From Shewanella sp. c952 (GTDB lineage Bacteria > Pseudomonadota > Gammaproteobacteria > Enterobacterales > Shewanellaceae), in contig NZ_BPEW01000015.1 of assembly GCF_019654975.1 (NCBI RefSeq), forward strand, positions 1 to 64,000: a DNA stretch of 64,000 nt, read 5' to 3'. Positions 41,033 through 56,547 of this stretch are shown here, one piece after another; the first letter of the stretch is position 1, and every line of letters starts with the position of its first letter. The position numbers were made by a program, and so were the translations under genes. The notes under the pieces were generated by a model that saw nothing but the letters and a program-made list of their open reading frames with translations, was not told where the DNA came from and searched no databases.

Positions 41033-42394
41033 TTACTTACCGATACAGAAAGAGCTAAAGATTTTTCCAAGTAAGTCATCAGAGGTAAATTTACCGGTGA
41101 TTTCCGATAAAGCTAGCTGTGCCATTCTTAACTCTTCCGCGAGTAATTCACCAGCTTGATAAACTTCTAGTTGCTCTCTACCTAAATCTAAGTGGCTACT
41201 TGCAAGGTCGAGTGCTTCTAGGTGGCGGCGACGGGCGATAAATCCACCTTCGAGGTTACTTTGATAACCCATTAAAGATTTTAGGTGTTGTTGCAATGCT
41301 GCTACGCCTAAACCTGTTTTGGCTGAGATGCGGTGAACAGGATGGCCAGCTTCTTCGGTTATATCCAATGTCTCACCGGTGAGATCGGCTTTGTTACGTA
41401 CCACGGTAACCCCTAAATTTTTAGGTAAGCGATCGATGAAATCTGGCCAAATCTCGTGTGGATCAACTGCGGTAGTCGTGGTGCCATCAACCATAAACAG
41501 CACTTGATCCGCCGTTTTGATCTCATCCCATGCGCGCTCTATACCAATTTTCTCAACGGTATCAGCGGTATCACGCAGACCAGCGGTATCGATGATATGC
41601 AATGGCATACCGTCTAGGTGGATATGTTCACGCAGTACATCACGAGTGGTACCGGCAATTTCGGTGACAATGGCAGACTCTTTACCTGCTAAAGCGTTTA
41701 GTAGGCTTGATTTACCGGCATTTGGACGACCAGCAATCACCACTTTCATCCCTTCACGAATGATAGAGCCCTGCTTGGCACTTGCTTGAACGGTATCGAG
41801 TTTGGTGATGATACGGTTGAGTGAGCCAGATATTTTACCGTCAGAAAGGAAGTCGACCTCTTCGTCGGGGAAATCAATGGCTGCCTCGACGTATAGACGT
41901 AGATTCGTGACCTGTTCGACGAGTTCATGTACTTGGGTCGAGAACTCGCCCTGTAGCGAGTTTAACGCGCTTTTAGCGGCTTGTTCGCTGGTTGCATCAA
42001 TAAGGTCGGCAATCGCTTCTGCTTGCGTTAGGTCGAGCTTATCGTTCATAAAGGCTTGCTCACTGAACTCGCCTGGTTTGGCGATGCGTAAACCTTGGGT
42101 TTCCATCACGCGCTTAATTAACATATCAAGTACGATTTGACCGCCATGGCCCTGCAGCTCAAGAACATCTTCACCGGTAAATGAATTAGGGCCTTTAAAG
42201 TACAGCGCAATACCTTGGTCAATAACGTCGCCTTGTTGATCTTTAAAGTCACAGTAATCGGCATAACGGGTTTTAGGGATATGCCCAAGTACCGCCATAG
42301 CAACATTGCTCGCTAAGTCGCCAGATACGCGAATAATACCTACACCGCCACGCCCTGGAGCGGTCGCTTGTGCCACGATAGTATCTGTTGTCAT
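41033..42394 (-). CDS. mnmE: tRNA modification GTPase MnmE
   Basis: The GTPase partner of MnmG in wobble-uridine modification, 453 residues. The N-terminal THF-binding domain begins [22 protein letters not shown]. The G domain has [26 protein letters not shown] and NKAD. The C-terminal catalytic Cys lies in FCIGK. It follows yidC, separated by a terminator. Confidence 0.97.
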   Translation of the reverse strand: MTTDTIVAQATAPGRGGVGIIRVSGDLASNVAMAVLGHIPKTRYADYCDFKDQQGDVIDQGIALYFKGPNSFTGEDVLELQGHGGQIVLDMLIKRVMETQGLRIAKPGEFSEQAFMNDKLDLTQAEAIADLIDATSEQAAKSALNSLQGEFSTQVHELVEQVTNLRLYVEAAIDFPDEEVDFLSDGKISGSLNRIITKLDTVQASAKQGSIIREGMKVVIAGRPNAGKSSLLNALAGKESAIVTEIAGTTRDVLREHIHLDGMPLHIIDTAGLRDTADTVEKIGIERAWDEIKTADQVLFMVDGTTTTAVDPHEIWPDFIDRLPKNLGVTVVRNKADLTGETLDITEEAGHPVHRISAKTGLGVAALQQHLKSLMGYQSNLEGGFIARRRHLEALDLASSHLDLGREQLEVYQAGELLAEELRMAQLALSEITGKFTSDDLLGKIFSSFCIGK

Positions 42395-42455
42395 TACTGT
42401 GTTTCCTAATCTGTTTTCAGAGTGAAGTTAAAAGTATTGTCTCTACATAGATAGC

Positions 42456-42492
42456 AAAAAAGCGGTCAATACTGAGTATTAGACCGCTTTTT
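42456..42492 (-). terminator. Terminator of the rpmH-rnpA-yidD-yidC transcript
   Basis: GCGGTC and GACCGC arms enclose an inner AATAC/GTATT pair and are flanked by A6 and T5, 19 bases after the yidC stop. Confidence 0.92.
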
Positions 42493-42511
42493 GTTAGTCG
42501 GAGCTAAGGGA

Positions 42512-44140
42512 TTATTTTAACCCTTTTTTCTCCAGTCCAGCATAGATAATCTTCTGCTGGGTAATCGCGACTAAGTTACCTACCAACCAGTATAGAACCA
42601 GACCTGCTGGGAACCATAGGAAGAATACGGTAAAGATAACTGGCATCCACTGCATCATCTTAACTTGCATTGGGTCCATAGTCGGTGCCATTGGTTGCAT
42701 CTTCTGCATAATAAACATCGATACACCCATCAAGATAGGCATGACATAGTATGGATCTTGTACCGATAAATCGGTGATCCATAACATGAATGGTGCGTGA
42801 CGTAGCTCGTAGCTTTCAAGCAACACCCAGTATAGTGCGATGAAAATTGGCATCTGTAGCAAGATTGGAAGACAGCCACCCATGGGGTTTACTTTCTCTT
42901 TCTTGTACAGTTCCATCATAGCTTGCCCCATCTTCTGACGGTCATCACCAAAACGCTCTTTCATATCAGCGAGTTTTGGTTGCAAGTTACGCATCTTAGC
43001 CATTGAAGTGTATTGCGCTTTAGTTAGTGGGTATAACATGCCACGAACAGTAAGCGTAATAAGGATAATAGCCACACCCCAGTTACCCACAAATGATTGA
43101 TAGAACATCAATAACCAGTGAATTGGGATTGCTAACCACCATAGGAAGCCGTAATCAACTACTAGGTTCAATGACTCAGAAAGTGCAGATAGCGCTTCTT
43201 GATCTTTAGGACCAACATAGAATTGAGCTTTAATCGATTGTTCAGCACCTGGTGCAATATCATAGAGTGCGCCGCGGAAACCGATATTAGCTAAACCACC
43301 AGCACTCACACTTGAAAAGATAATGTTCTTATCATTTTCTGGTGGCACCCAAGCTGATACAAAGTAGTGCTGTAGCATTGCTACCCAGCCACCAAGTGTC
43401 GACTTGTTTAGGTTCTTGTCAGCCATGTCGTCGAAGCTGTATTTCTCATAGCGAGTATCTGCTGTTGAGAAAGCCGCACCACGATAAGTTGGCATCATCA
43501 TGCTACTTTCGCTTTTCTTGATGCTGTGCTTGATCTGTCCATACATCTGAACTTGTAGCTGCGCATCAGAAGTGTTGTTGATTTTGTAATCAACATCAAC
43601 ATTATGCTTGCCGCGGTAGAAGGTAAATAGCTTGGTATAAGTAACACCGTTAGCAGCTAAATAAGTTAAAGGAACCTCTAACGTATCTTGACCTGCTAGG
43701 TCATACTCACGAGAAGCGCTATCGAAATGTGCGCGACCAGTAGTACTACTATCAATACCATCACGACCGATTAGACCACTTTGAGCGATATAATAAATAT
43801 CGTTTGTTTGCTCAAGTAGTACAAATGGGTCATCACCATCTTGCTCAAGTTTATGAGAAAGCAGTGCGGAATGAACGATGTCACCGCCAACTGGATCAAT
43901 TTTAAGAATAAATTGGTCTGTAGTGACAGTGATTAACTCTTTAGATGCTGTAACAGTTTCAGGTAATGCAGAGTCTGCATCAGGTACATCTGAACTGTGA
44001 GCATCCGCAACAGTAGACGCTGCTACTGAAGATTGCGTTTGAGCAACCGGTTGAGGAGCTTTATCTGCTTGCCATTGTTGCCATAGTAAAAAGCTGACAA
44101 AAAGCAGACCGATAAGCAATATATTGCGTTGAGATTCCAT
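42512..44140 (-). CDS. yidC: Membrane protein insertase YidC
   Basis: YidC inserts and folds inner-membrane proteins with or without Sec. The 542 residues include an N-terminal anchor ([15 protein letters not shown]), the large periplasmic beta domain of gram-negative YidC, and the conserved five-span core with [22 protein letters not shown] and the [21 protein letters not shown] region. It is three bases after yidD in the rpmH operon. Confidence 0.97.
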   Translation of the reverse strand: MESQRNILLIGLLFVSFLLWQQWQADKAPQPVAQTQSSVAASTVADAHSSDVPDADSALPETVTASKELITVTTDQFILKIDPVGGDIVHSALLSHKLEQDGDDPFVLLEQTNDIYYIAQSGLIGRDGIDSSTTGRAHFDSASREYDLAGQDTLEVPLTYLAANGVTYTKLFTFYRGKHNVDVDYKINNTSDAQLQVQMYGQIKHSIKKSESSMMMPTYRGAAFSTADTRYEKYSFDDMADKNLNKSTLGGWVAMLQHYFVSAWVPPENDKNIIFSSVSAGGLANIGFRGALYDIAPGAEQSIKAQFYVGPKDQEALSALSESLNLVVDYGFLWWLAIPIHWLLMFYQSFVGNWGVAIILITLTVRGMLYPLTKAQYTSMAKMRNLQPKLADMKERFGDDRQKMGQAMMELYKKEKVNPMGGCLPILLQMPIFIALYWVLLESYELRHAPFMLWITDLSVQDPYYVMPILMGVSMFIMQKMQPMAPTMDPMQVKMMQWMPVIFTVFFLWFPAGLVLYWLVGNLVAITQQKIIYAGLEKKGLK

Positions 44141-44143
44141 AGC

Positions 44144-44398
44144 CTATTTATCGCACCTATGTTTTTTGTGAGGGACGGGATCTTCTCCGCCCGGATGTAA
44201 AGGGTGACATTTTAATATGCGTTTCGCTGCAAACCAACACCCTTTCACAACTCCATGCAAACGAATTGCTTCTATTGCGTAATGTGAACACGTCGGATTG
44301 AACCTACAACGAGGTCCCAGCATGGGACTTATTAGTACTTGGTAGCCACGAATAATCGCAGTTGCTAGCCATTGTAACGGCGAGAGAGTTTTCGCCAT
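44144..44398 (-). CDS. yidD: Membrane protein insertion efficiency factor YidD
   Basis: A small protein of 84 residues that assists YidC. It carries the diagnostic [28 protein letters not shown] with its cysteines and ends in [12 protein letters not shown]. Its start overlaps rnpA by 34 bases, so the two are translationally linked. Confidence 0.95.
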   Translation of the reverse strand: MAKTLSPLQWLATAIIRGYQVLISPMLGPRCRFNPTCSHYAIEAIRLHGVVKGCWFAAKRILKCHPLHPGGEDPVPHKKHRCDK

Positions 44399-44727
44399 AG
44401 CTTTTCTACCAATTTTTTGAGTTCTGCGTTTTCCATATCAAGCACGCCATTTCTGACAAGCACAACGATATCTACAGCGGGTAGTTCATGCTGATGCAAA
44501 CGAAAATTATCTCTAATGATACGTTTGATTTTATTTCGTTGGTGAGCTTTTTTTACGTAACGCTTAGCAACAGTTAACCCCAAACGAGGATGCTGTTCAG
44601 AATTAGGAATTGCAAGTAGGGTTATTTCAGCGGAAGACGCTTTGATAGGTTTGGTAAAAACAGATTTAAATTGCGCGGGAGTTAACAGACGTAACTCCCG
44701 CGTAAAGGTATAGCTAGTCACTTGCAT
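44365..44727 (-). CDS. rnpA: Ribonuclease P protein component
   Basis: The protein cofactor of RNase P, 120 residues. The RNR motif is seen as [23 protein letters not shown], and the N-terminal [13 protein letters not shown] matches E. coli. It lies 9 bases after rpmH. Confidence 0.95.
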   Translation of the reverse strand: MQVTSYTFTRELRLLTPAQFKSVFTKPIKASSAEITLLAIPNSEQHPRLGLTVAKRYVKKAHQRNKIKRIIRDNFRLHQHELPAVDIVVLVRNGVLDMENAELKKLVEKLWRKLSRRYNG

Positions 44728-44736
44728 CTCTACTTA

Positions 44737-44874
44737 TTAAGCAGAAAGACGAGCGCGACCTTTAGCACGGCGACGTGCGATGACCTTACGGCCACCTACA
44801 GTAGCCATACGAGCGCGGAAGCCGTGAGAACGCTTGCGCTTCAGGTTGCTAGGTTGAAAAGTACGTTTACTCAT
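44737..44874 (-). CDS. rpmH: 50S ribosomal protein L34
   Basis: A very basic 45-residue protein beginning [15 protein letters not shown], with [24 protein letters not shown], which is L34. It heads the rpmH-rnpA-yidD-yidC operon and is divergent from dnaA. Confidence 0.96.
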
Positions 44875-45319
44875 TATGGCAATCCGTCTTTGTTAGGTTA
44901 ATAAACCTTATTCTCTACAAAATAGAGGTAAGGGCAAAAAAGAGGCCGAATTGTAATCACTTTAACTATGTACGTCAATAAGGAATCGACTCAAGTGATT
45001 AAATAATGCCATCTTGGTTATTTCTTCGAAAGTAAAAAGCTACTAGGATTTGTGGATAACTCTGTGAGTTACCACTACATCTTGTGGTTTAGTAGATAAG
45101 AAATTAGATCGAAGCGTGTCTATTATAGATCGATCTGGATCGCTTTATAAAGCTGGTTTTGAGGGTTTCTGCTATTTTTTTGATCGTCAGCGATCGCTTA
45201 AGATCGTGATCTTATCGTTTCATTGATCTATCTGGGGATAAATATACGTAAAGGATAGCGATCAGCGTGATCTCACTATAGAATACACCTCTTTTGTATG
45301 ATCTTTTGGGGATAAGTAC
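44875..45319. promoter_or_regulatory. Divergent rpmH/dnaA control region, GATC-dense
   Basis: 445 bases without a gene. The dnaA-proximal 230 bases contain about 12 GATC sites, including two overlapping pairs, and a perfect DnaA box lies at 45051-45059. This fits autoregulation of dnaA by DnaA and sequestration by SeqA/Dam, as in E. coli. Confidence 0.75.
45051..45059 (-). promoter_or_regulatory. DnaA box in the dnaA promoter region
   Basis: A perfect TGTGGATAA about 260 bases before the dnaA start. Confidence 0.88.
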
Positions 45320-46705
45320 GTGGCGGTTTCACTTTGGCAACAATGTATCGCAAGGCTGCAAGATGAGCTTTCTGCTCAGCAATTCAGTATGTGGATAAGA
45401 CCGTTACAGGCAGAAATGGAAGGCGATACGCTTGTCATCTATGCACCTAACCGTTTCGTTTTAGATTGGGTTAGAGATAAATACCTTAATATCATCAACC
45501 AGTTTTTTACTGAGCAGATGGGAGCTGACGCGCCTAATTTGCGTTTTGACATCGGTAGTCGTCCGTCTGCTAAGCCAGTTGTTCAGGCTACAGCGGCTAT
45601 TAGACCTAGACCTGCAGCAAGCAAAGCGGTAGAAAGACCTACTTTTAATGCCCCTCAAGCTGAGCCTGCTATTACAGCTAACCATCGCAGTAATATTAAT
45701 CCAACCTACCAGTTTGATAACTTCGTAGAAGGTAAGTCAAACCAGCTAGGTAAAGCGGCAGCGCTACAAGTATCTGAAAATCCCGGCGGTGCTTATAACC
45801 CATTGTTCCTTTACGGTGGTACTGGTTTGGGTAAAACCCATCTACTGCACGCCGTGGGTAATGGCATTATTAAGAACAAGCCAGATGCAAAAGTGGTTTA
45901 TATGCATTCAGAGCGTTTTGTACAGGATATGGTTAAAGCCCTGCAAAACAACGCGATTGAAGAGTTTAAGCGTTACTACCGCAGTGTCGATGCTCTGTTT
46001 ATTGATGACATTCAATTCTTTGCTAACAAAGATCGATCTCAAGAAGAATTCTTCCATACCTTTAATGCATTGTTAGAGGGTAACCATCAGATCATTTTGA
46101 CCTCTGACAAATACCCGAAAGAGATCGACGGTGTTGAAGATCGTCTTAAATCTCGATTTGGTTGGGGTCTAACGGTTGCTATTGAGCCACCGGAGCTAGA
46201 AACCCGTGTGGCGATCTTGATGCGTAAAGCACAAGAGAGTGGCATTAACCTGCCTGATGAAGTGGCATTCTTTATTGCTAAGCGTTTACGTTCGAATGTT
46301 CGTGAGCTCGAAGGCGCGTTAAACCGTGTTATTGCCAATGCCAACTTTACAGGTCGTCCGATTACTATCGATTTTGTGCGTGAAGCACTGCGTGACTTAC
46401 TGGCGTTGCAAGAGAAGCTGGTTACTATCGATAATATTCAAAAGACCGTTGCTGAATACTACAAGATTAAGATGGCCGATATGTTGTCCAAGCGTCGTTC
46501 ACGTAGCGTGGCGCGTCCAAGACAGATGGCGATGGCATTATCAAAAGAACTTACTAACCAGAGCTTGCCAGAAATTGGCGATGCATTTGGTGGTCGTGAC
46601 CATACAACTGTTTTACATGCATGTCGTAAAATTGCGCAGTTGCGTGAAGAAAGTCATGACATTAAAGAAGATTATGCTAACTTGATAAGAACCTTATCTT
46701 CTTAA
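45320..46705 (+). CDS. dnaA: Chromosomal replication initiator DnaA
   Basis: An AAA+ protein that opens oriC, 461 residues with a GTG start after GGGGATAA. Domain I begins [24 protein letters not shown] Pro/Ala-rich linker follows, then the P-loop GGTGLGKT (166-173), DDIQFFANK, and the C-terminal DnaA-box-binding domain with [14 protein letters not shown]. It is first in dnaA-dnaN-recF-gyrB. Confidence 0.98.
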   Translation: MAVSLWQQCIARLQDELSAQQFSMWIRPLQAEMEGDTLVIYAPNRFVLDWVRDKYLNIINQFFTEQMGADAPNLRFDIGSRPSAKPVVQATAAIRPRPAASKAVERPTFNAPQAEPAITANHRSNINPTYQFDNFVEGKSNQLGKAAALQVSENPGGAYNPLFLYGGTGLGKTHLLHAVGNGIIKNKPDAKVVYMHSERFVQDMVKALQNNAIEEFKRYYRSVDALFIDDIQFFANKDRSQEEFFHTFNALLEGNHQIILTSDKYPKEIDGVEDRLKSRFGWGLTVAIEPPELETRVAILMRKAQESGINLPDEVAFFIAKRLRSNVRELEGALNRVIANANFTGRPITIDFVREALRDLLALQEKLVTIDNIQKTVAEYYKIKMADMLSKRRSRSVARPRQMAMALSKELTNQSLPEIGDAFGGRDHTTVLHACRKIAQLREESHDIKEDYANLIRTLSS

Positions 46706-46724
46706 TATCAGGGATTTGAAACCA

Positions 46725-47825
46725 ATGAAATTTTCTATTGATAGGGACGCCCTATTAAAGCCACTGCAGTTAGTCAGTGGCGCAGTGGAAAGACGACACA
46801 ACTTGCCTATTCTGGCAAACCTCTTGGTAGAAGTAAGTGCTCACTCACTAAAGTTAACCGGTACCGATTTAGAAGTTGAATTGGTCGGTGAAGTGCAACT
46901 TGAAGGTGAAGTACTTGAAGGTCGTACAACTGTACCCGCTAAGAAATTCCTAGATATTGTTAAGTCTTTACCTGATCAGGTTGAGCTTAAAATAGAGCAA
47001 CAAGAAAACCGTCTATTGTTACGTTCTGGTCGTAGCCGCTTTACCTTGGCAACTTTGCCTGCGGAAGAGTACCCGAATGTAGAAGCATTTGAAGCTGAAA
47101 TCGAGTTTACCCTCAAACAAGGCACCATGAAGTCCTTGATTGATGCGACTCAATTCTCAATGGCTAACCAAGATGTGCGTTATTACCTCAATGGTTTGCT
47201 GTTAGAGACAGAAGGCAACGTTTTACGCGCTATTGCGACAGATGGTCATCGTTTGGCGTTGAGCCATCGAATGATCGAAGCTTCTTTACCTGAAAAGCAG
47301 GTGATTGTGCCGCGTAAAGGCGTACTAGAGCTTATGCGTTCATTTGAAGGTGATGACTTAGATGTCACCATCGCTATTGGCGATAATGCTATTAGAGCGA
47401 CCACTGCCACTGCTGTATTTACCAGTAAGCTAGTTGATGGTCGTTTCCCTGATTATCGCCGTGTGTTGCCAAAAGGCGGCGATAAGATTGTTATCGCGAG
47501 TCGCCAGCAACTTAAACAGGCTTTACTGCGCGCTTCTATTCTGTCTAATGAAAAGTTTCGTGGTGTGCGTGTACAGTTAGAGAATAACCTCATTAAGATC
47601 ACTGCTAATAACCCTGAACAGGAAGAAGCGGAAGAGATCTTAGACGTTGAATACGAAAACACCCCGTTAGAGATTGGTTTTAACGTCAGCTATTTGCTTG
47701 ACGTACTAAACAACCTACCGTCTGATGACGTGCGTATCACGTTAATTGATGGCAACTCTAGTGCGCTTATCGACAACCACATAGAGCAAGACTCTATGTA
47801 TGTCGTCATGCCTATGCGTTTGTAG
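46725..47825 (+). CDS. dnaN: DNA polymerase III beta sliding clamp
   Basis: The processivity clamp, 366 residues, beginning MKFSIDRDALLKPLQ and ending YVVMPMRL, where the C-terminal MPMRL lies at the partner-binding cleft. I chose the ATG at 46725; a TTG three codons earlier is unnecessary. It lies 19 bases after dnaA. Confidence 0.97.
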   Translation: MKFSIDRDALLKPLQLVSGAVERRHNLPILANLLVEVSAHSLKLTGTDLEVELVGEVQLEGEVLEGRTTVPAKKFLDIVKSLPDQVELKIEQQENRLLLRSGRSRFTLATLPAEEYPNVEAFEAEIEFTLKQGTMKSLIDATQFSMANQDVRYYLNGLLLETEGNVLRAIATDGHRLALSHRMIEASLPEKQVIVPRKGVLELMRSFEGDDLDVTIAIGDNAIRATTATAVFTSKLVDGRFPDYRRVLPKGGDKIVIASRQQLKQALLRASILSNEKFRGVRVQLENNLIKITANNPEQEEAEEILDVEYENTPLEIGFNVSYLLDVLNNLPSDDVRITLIDGNSSALIDNHIEQDSMYVVMPMRL

Positions 47826-47941
47826 CAGGCTGTATTACTCTGCTTTAGATACCAGATAAAGTTTCTAAGACACTCCGTCGGCTTTATCTGGTATAAATAC
47901 CACTTCTTAAATTTTTGTCCCCGCAGCGTTAAAAGGTATCA

Positions 47942-51458
<3,517 letters not shown>

Positions 51459-51492
51459 TTTTATTGCGAAAGCTATTACTTTGCAAATAGTG

Positions 51493-51520
51493 AAATCGGC
51501 GCTTCTAGCGCCGATTTTTT
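51493..51520 (+). terminator. Terminator of gyrB
   Basis: AAATCGGCGC and GCGCCGATTT form a 10-bp stem around a 5-base loop, ending in a T run, 34 bases after the stop. Confidence 0.92.
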
Positions 51521-51581
51521 GTTGTATTGCATTTTGATATAAGCTGCCAAACTTGGTGTCTTATATGTCCGGTCATATCAA

Positions 51582-52622
51582 GTGTTAAAGAAAGCATTTA
51601 AAAAACTGTTTAATATCAGAGATAAAGTCGTCGTTGAAAAGCCAAAGAGCTTTTCTTCTCAGCCAGAGCTTTATCAAACTTCCCCGCCAAAACTACAGCC
51701 AAGTAATATTCAGCCAGAGGTTGTTCAAGTTACTGCTGTGGATGTTACTTCTCTTTTCTACAGTTTGTTGTTTCCTAGTATTCAGCAAAGCGGTGTGGCG
51801 AATGAGCTAGAGAAAAATGTATTTAGGCGGGTAGAAGCTGCGTTGTCGGCCCCCAAAGCTATAGCTGAAAGAGTATTAAAGTTACCGACACAAGTGGCGG
51901 CTCTAGATAAACAACTAGCCAATGAGGCTAGTGATACTCAAGCCTTGTTAGTGTTGATAGAAAAAGATCCTCTACTAAGTGTTGAGGTGCTTAAACTATG
52001 TAATAGCCCGTTGTTTAGGCGCAGCGAAAAAGAGATCACTAGCTTGCAGCAAGCATTAGTGCAGCTAGGCCGCGAGCAGATAAGACGTTTTGTGACGACA
52101 AGTTTGCTGCGTGGATGCATCGACATTAAGCCTATCTATTTCCGCCGCTTTGGGTCGCAGATTTGGCGTCATTCAATGCAAGTCGCCTATTTGGCAAGTG
52201 AGCTGTTTGAAGAGGATAGTGAAAGTGCCTTCATGTTGGGGTTAATCCATGACGTTGGCAAAATAGCGATCTTTAAATTGTTGTTAGAAGCGTTTAAGCA
52301 AGCCGAACCGGGCGAACAGCCTTGTTCCAGCCTATTTAGGCAGGTGATGACTGCTAAATCACTAAGCCTAAGCGCCTTATTGGTACAGCATTGGGAGTTA
52401 CCTGTAATATTCAAGTCAGAGCTTAGTCGGTTAGCGATTGTTGATTCTAAGCCTGTTGGAGGCCCTGCTGAAGCGGTATGGCGAGCAAACTTAATCAGTG
52501 AATGCTCGATGTTGCTAGAGGTTGGAAAGTTGCAGGAACAGCAACTAAATCGTTTACTCATCGATACTGGTATTGATAGGCCTGGCTTTGATGAATTACA
52601 CCAGAAGCTGATCCAGTTCTAA
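51582..52622 (+). CDS. HDOD-domain signal-transduction protein
   Basis: A 346-residue cytoplasmic protein. After a basic, variable N-terminus comes an HDOD domain (about 90-300) with KLPTQVAALDKQLAN, IEKDPLLSVEVLKLCNSPLF and an HD-like LIHDVGKIAIF. HDOD proteins act in regulation of motility, biofilm or stress without a settled activity. The start is a GTG with only a weak ribosome-binding site. It converges on glyS, sharing a terminator. Confidence 0.85.
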   Translation: MLKKAFKKLFNIRDKVVVEKPKSFSSQPELYQTSPPKLQPSNIQPEVVQVTAVDVTSLFYSLLFPSIQQSGVANELEKNVFRRVEAALSAPKAIAERVLKLPTQVAALDKQLANEASDTQALLVLIEKDPLLSVEVLKLCNSPLFRRSEKEITSLQQALVQLGREQIRRFVTTSLLRGCIDIKPIYFRRFGSQIWRHSMQVAYLASELFEEDSESAFMLGLIHDVGKIAIFKLLLEAFKQAEPGEQPCSSLFRQVMTAKSLSLSALLVQHWELPVIFKSELSRLAIVDSKPVGGPAEAVWRANLISECSMLLEVGKLQEQQLNRLLIDTGIDRPGFDELHQKLIQF

Positions 52623-52650
52623 GCAATAACAGCCGTTAGTTTTAACACAC

Positions 52651-52678
52651 AAAAAAGCCCCTAAAATAGGGGCTTTTT
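52651..52678. terminator. Bidirectional terminator between HDOD gene and glyS
   Basis: GCCCC and GGGGC arms around a 7-base loop are flanked by A6 and T5. It serves two convergent genes. Confidence 0.88.
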
Positions 52679-52700
52679 AATAGCTAATGACTACCAGCCT

Positions 52701-54770
52701 TTACTGTAGCAATGAGATATCAGCAGCATGTAAGAACTGGTCGCGTAGGCTAGAAAGTAACGCTAGGCGGTTGTTCTTTAGGGCTTCATCATCAGCCATT
52801 ACCATTACATCTTCAAAGAAGGTATCAACACTTTCACGCAAGCTAGCGAGTAGTGCCAGTGCTTCTTGGTAGTTAGCAGCAGCGAATAATGGTGCCAATT
52901 GAGGCTGTAACTCAGCAAGCTTTGCTGCAAGCGCTTTTTCAGCAGCTTCAACCAGTAAGCTATCATCGATAGTCGCAGGTAGTTCACCTTCCACTTTAGC
53001 CAAAATGTTTGATACACGCTTGTTAGCTGCCGCAAGTGCAGATGCTTGTTCAAGGGTTCTAAAGTGAGCAACGGCCTTAATGCGGCTTTCAAAATCAGCA
53101 GGAGCGGTTGGGCGGCGAGCTAATACAGCAAGTATTACGTCCACACCAACACCTTGATCTTGATACCATGCACGGAAGCGTCCCATAAAGAACTCAAGTA
53201 CCTGCTCCGGCGCTTTGTCGTTAGTGAGATTTTCGCCATGTAGCGCTTGTGCTTGAGCAATCAAATCGACCAGATCAAGTGGTAAGTTGTTTTCTAAACA
53301 AATACGCAATACACCAATCGCAGCACGACGCAGTGCGAATGGGTCTGCAGCACCTTTAGGCGCTTGGCCAATACCAAAAATACCCACGAGTGTGTCGAGC
53401 TTTTCAGCCAGTGCGACACAGATAGATACTGGTGCCGTAGGCACTGTATCGCCTGAGAATTTAGGTTTGTACTGCTCAGCTAGTGCAACAGCTACCGCTT
53501 CAGTTTCACCATTTAGACGGGCGTAATGCATGCCCATAGTGCCTTGAAGATCAGTAAACTCCATCACCATGTTGGTCATCAAGTCTGACTTACACAGTAG
53601 ACCTGCACGCGCAGCCTCTTCGCTATTAGCGCCGATGCTGGTGGCAATATATGCCGCCAATGTAGAGATGCGTTCAACGCGTTGCTTGATGGTGCCAAGC
53701 TGCTTTTGGAACACTACGGTTTCTAAGCTGCTAAGGCGAGATTCAAGAGTGTTCTTTTTATCTGTTTCGAAGAAGAACTCAGCATCAGCAAGGCGAGGGC
53801 GAACGACTTTTTCGTTGCCTGAAATAATCTGTTGCGGATCTTTCGATTCGATATTGGTAACAAATATAAAGTTAGGCAACAGTTGACCAGCATCATCAAA
53901 TACAGGGAAGTATTTTTGATCGCCTTTCATGGTGTACACCAAGGCTTCTGCTGGTACGTCGAGAAACTTCTCTTCGAAACTCGCTGTTAATACCACTGGC
54001 CACTCGACGAGTGATGTAACCTCTTCAAGCAGGTCATCTTCTAGATCCGCTACACCACCAATTTTAGTCGCAGCAGCTTCAGCATCAGCTTTAATTTGTG
54101 CTTTACGCGCTTCATAATCCGCATCGACTTTGCCTTGCTCTTTCAGTGCTGACAAATAGTTGTCTGCATGATCGAGCTCAAAGCTTGGTTTACCCATAAA
54201 GCGGTGACCACGGATGATACGGTCAGACTTAATGCCTAATAGCTCACCTTCAACGACTTCGCTACCTAATAGCATCGTGACTGTGTGCACTGGGCGAATA
54301 AACTGGGTGGTATTGCTACCCCAACGCATTGGCTTAGGAATTGGTAGTTTGTCTAATGAGCGCTGTGCCATTGCCGCAATCAAGCTCTTAGTGTCAACAC
54401 CAACCACTTTTGCCTGATGCAGTAACCATTCACCTTTGTCAGTCTTAAGGCGATCAGCTTGCTCTACAGTAATACCATTACCACGAGCCCAGCCCATGGC
54501 TGCCTTAGTTGGATTTCCTTCAGCATCAAAAGCTTGCGCGACTGCTGGGCCACGCTTTTCAACCACCTTGTCTGCTTGAGCAAGTGCAAGTTGGTTGATG
54601 TTTATTGCTAGGCGACGAGGAGCCGCGTGCCAAACTGCTGACTCAAAAGTCAGTTCAGCTTTCTTTAATTCATCGGTAAAATTGCTAAGAAAAGACTCAG
54701 CCAATTTACGCAGTGACTTTGGTGGCAGTTCTTCAGTACCGACTTCAATCAGTAAGTTTTCAAAATTCAT
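52701..54770 (-). CDS. glyS: Glycyl-tRNA synthetase beta subunit
   Basis: The tRNA-binding subunit of the alpha2beta2 bacterial GlyRS, 689 residues. It begins [16 protein letters not shown], contains [15 protein letters not shown], and has a C-terminal anticodon-binding domain with [21 protein letters not shown]. It follows glyQ after 11 bases. Confidence 0.97.
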   Translation of the reverse strand: MNFENLLIEVGTEELPPKSLRKLAESFLSNFTDELKKAELTFESAVWHAAPRRLAININQLALAQADKVVEKRGPAVAQAFDAEGNPTKAAMGWARGNGITVEQADRLKTDKGEWLLHQAKVVGVDTKSLIAAMAQRSLDKLPIPKPMRWGSNTTQFIRPVHTVTMLLGSEVVEGELLGIKSDRIIRGHRFMGKPSFELDHADNYLSALKEQGKVDADYEARKAQIKADAEAAATKIGGVADLEDDLLEEVTSLVEWPVVLTASFEEKFLDVPAEALVYTMKGDQKYFPVFDDAGQLLPNFIFVTNIESKDPQQIISGNEKVVRPRLADAEFFFETDKKNTLESRLSSLETVVFQKQLGTIKQRVERISTLAAYIATSIGANSEEAARAGLLCKSDLMTNMVMEFTDLQGTMGMHYARLNGETEAVAVALAEQYKPKFSGDTVPTAPVSICVALAEKLDTLVGIFGIGQAPKGAADPFALRRAAIGVLRICLENNLPLDLVDLIAQAQALHGENLTNDKAPEQVLEFFMGRFRAWYQDQGVGVDVILAVLARRPTAPADFESRIKAVAHFRTLEQASALAAANKRVSNILAKVEGELPATIDDSLLVEAAEKALAAKLAELQPQLAPLFAAANYQEALALLASLRESVDTFFEDVMVMADDEALKNNRLALLSSLRDQFLHAADISLLQ

Positions 54771-54781
54771 AAGTTAATCCT

Positions 54782-55687
54782 CTACTTACCTATAGGGAAG
54801 CCAAGAGCTTCACGAGATTGATAGTAAGCTTCGGCAACGCCTTTAGCCATGGTTCGAACGCGTAAAATATAACGCTGGCGTTCAGTAACAGAAATCGCGT
54901 GGCGAGCATCAAGTAAGTTGAATGCATGAGAGGCTTTCATCACTTGCTCATAAGCAGGTAGCGCAAGCGGTTTTTCTAATGAGAGCAGGTGTTGGCAAGC
55001 AACTTCGCAGTCATCGAATGCTCTAAATAAGACTTCAACATTGGCATGTTCAAAGTTATAAGCTGATTGCTCAACTTCATTTTGATGGAAGATATCGCCA
55101 TACATCACTTTGCCCATTGGGCCGTCAGTCCATACTAAGTCATAGACGTTATCTACTTCTTGGATATACATGGCAAGACGCTCTAGACCATAGGTTATCT
55201 CACCGGTAACGGGCTTGCACTCTAGTCCACCCACTTGTTGGAAGTAAGTAAATTGCGATACTTCCATACCGTTAAGCCATACTTCCCAACCAAGACCCCA
55301 CGCACCTAAAGTAGGTGATTCCCAGTTGTCTTCTACAAAGCGAACATCATGGATGTTCATGTCGATGCCTGCAGCTTCCAACGATCCAAGATAAAGCTCT
55401 TGGATATTATCTGGTGAAGGTTTTAGCACGACTTGGAATTGATAAAAGTGCTGTAGACGGTTTGGGTTGTCGCCGTAGCGGCCATCGGTAGGACGACGAC
55501 TTGGTTGTACATAGGCACAACTCATCGGCTCTGGGCCTAGCGCTCTTAGGAAGGTCATAGGGTGGAATGTTCCCGCGCCTACTTCCATATCTAATGGTTG
55601 AACAATTGCGCAACCTTGCTGCGCCCAGTATTCCTGTAGGGTCATAATAAAACCCTGGAATGTTTTTACGTCGTGTTTGGTCGTCAT
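54782..55687 (-). CDS. glyQ: Glycyl-tRNA synthetase alpha subunit
   Basis: The catalytic subunit of bacterial GlyRS, 301 residues. It has [28 protein letters not shown] and [16 protein letters not shown], both characteristic. The open frame continues to 55867, but family start and length point to the ATG at 55687 ([13 protein letters not shown]); the longer frame would overlap divergent tag. Confidence 0.97.
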   Translation of the reverse strand: MTTKHDVKTFQGFIMTLQEYWAQQGCAIVQPLDMEVGAGTFHPMTFLRALGPEPMSCAYVQPSRRPTDGRYGDNPNRLQHFYQFQVVLKPSPDNIQELYLGSLEAAGIDMNIHDVRFVEDNWESPTLGAWGLGWEVWLNGMEVSQFTYFQQVGGLECKPVTGEITYGLERLAMYIQEVDNVYDLVWTDGPMGKVMYGDIFHQNEVEQSAYNFEHANVEVLFRAFDDCEVACQHLLSLEKPLALPAYEQVMKASHAFNLLDARHAISVTERQRYILRVRTMAKGVAEAYYQSREALGFPIGK

Positions 55688-55804
55688 ATCCGCTTGTCTA
55701 CTGCCTGGAAGCCTAAATAGAAAATGGTTTCGATTATACCTTGTAGAATAGCGCTTATGTAGGTTATTTTTTATCTGGTTGGTTAAAATTATAGGATTTG
55801 TACT

Positions 55805-56371
55805 ATGGAAGTAATACGTTGTGCTTGGGTGGGAAAAGATCCTATCTATGAGGAGTACCATGACCAAGTATGGGGTAGACCGGTATTTGATAGTCGAGAG
55901 CTATTTGAAAAGCTCTGTCTTGATGGCCAGCAAGCCGGTTTGTCTTGGATTACTATCCTAAAGAAGCAGCAAAATTATGAGGCAGCTTTCGCTAATTTTA
56001 ACCCTGATATTATCGCTACATTCGATGCCGATAAAGTTGAGGCGTTACTGCTTAACCCTGGGATTGTTCGTAACCGTTTAAAGGTTAATTCAATAATCAG
56101 AAACGCGAAAGCGTATTTGGCTTTTGTCGAGCAGGGTAATGATTTTTCTACCTTTTTATGGGATTTTGTCGATGGCGAGCCTAAAGTTAATCATCCCCAA
56201 TCGATGAAAGAGGTGCCAGTACAAACCCCCGAATCAGAAGCGATGTCGAAAGCACTTAAAAAGCTAGGTTTTAATTTTGTCGGACCGACAATTTGCTACG
56301 CTTTTATGCAAGCGGTTGGCATGGTCAATGACCACACCACAGATTGCTTTTGCCATCGCTCGCAAAGCTAA
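55805..56371 (+). CDS. tag: DNA-3-methyladenine glycosylase I
   Basis: It removes 3-methyladenine from DNA in base-excision repair, 188 residues. The zinc-site residues seen in E. coli Tag are recognisable: Cys6 and His19 near the start, and His and Cys in [10 protein letters not shown] at the end. The catalytic region is [20 protein letters not shown]. It is divergent from glyQ, the usual Shewanella order. Confidence 0.95.
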   Translation: MEVIRCAWVGKDPIYEEYHDQVWGRPVFDSRELFEKLCLDGQQAGLSWITILKKQQNYEAAFANFNPDIIATFDADKVEALLLNPGIVRNRLKVNSIIRNAKAYLAFVEQGNDFSTFLWDFVDGEPKVNHPQSMKEVPVQTPESEAMSKALKKLGFNFVGPTICYAFMQAVGMVNDHTTDCFCHRSQS

Positions 56372-56474
56372 GATCAGGTGCTGCGCTGTAATAGAGAATG
56401 GAACTAGGTTTAGAAAAGATTGGTGTTCGTTTTTAGGAAGCACAATGACAGTGAAGCCAGAGCATTATCACTTT

Positions 56475-56503
56475 TGTAGGTTGGGCTTTAGCCCATCAAT
56501 TAC
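56475..56503. repeat. REP-like hairpin, copy 2
   Basis: TGTAGGTTGGGCTTTAGCCC followed by ATCAATTA pairs GGGC with GCCC. It shares GTAGGTYGG, the central TTTA and CCRTCA with the element at 17424. The rest of this 360-bp intergenic region holds only the terminator/parS hairpin. Confidence 0.5.
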
Positions 56504-56547
56504 GGTTTATGTTAGAAGCTAGAACCACTAATGCTTAAGTCCAAAAC

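Noticed and set aside
55688-55867. 60-codon N-terminal extension of glyQ
   Set aside because: It overlaps divergent tag and has no counterpart in GlyQ proteins.
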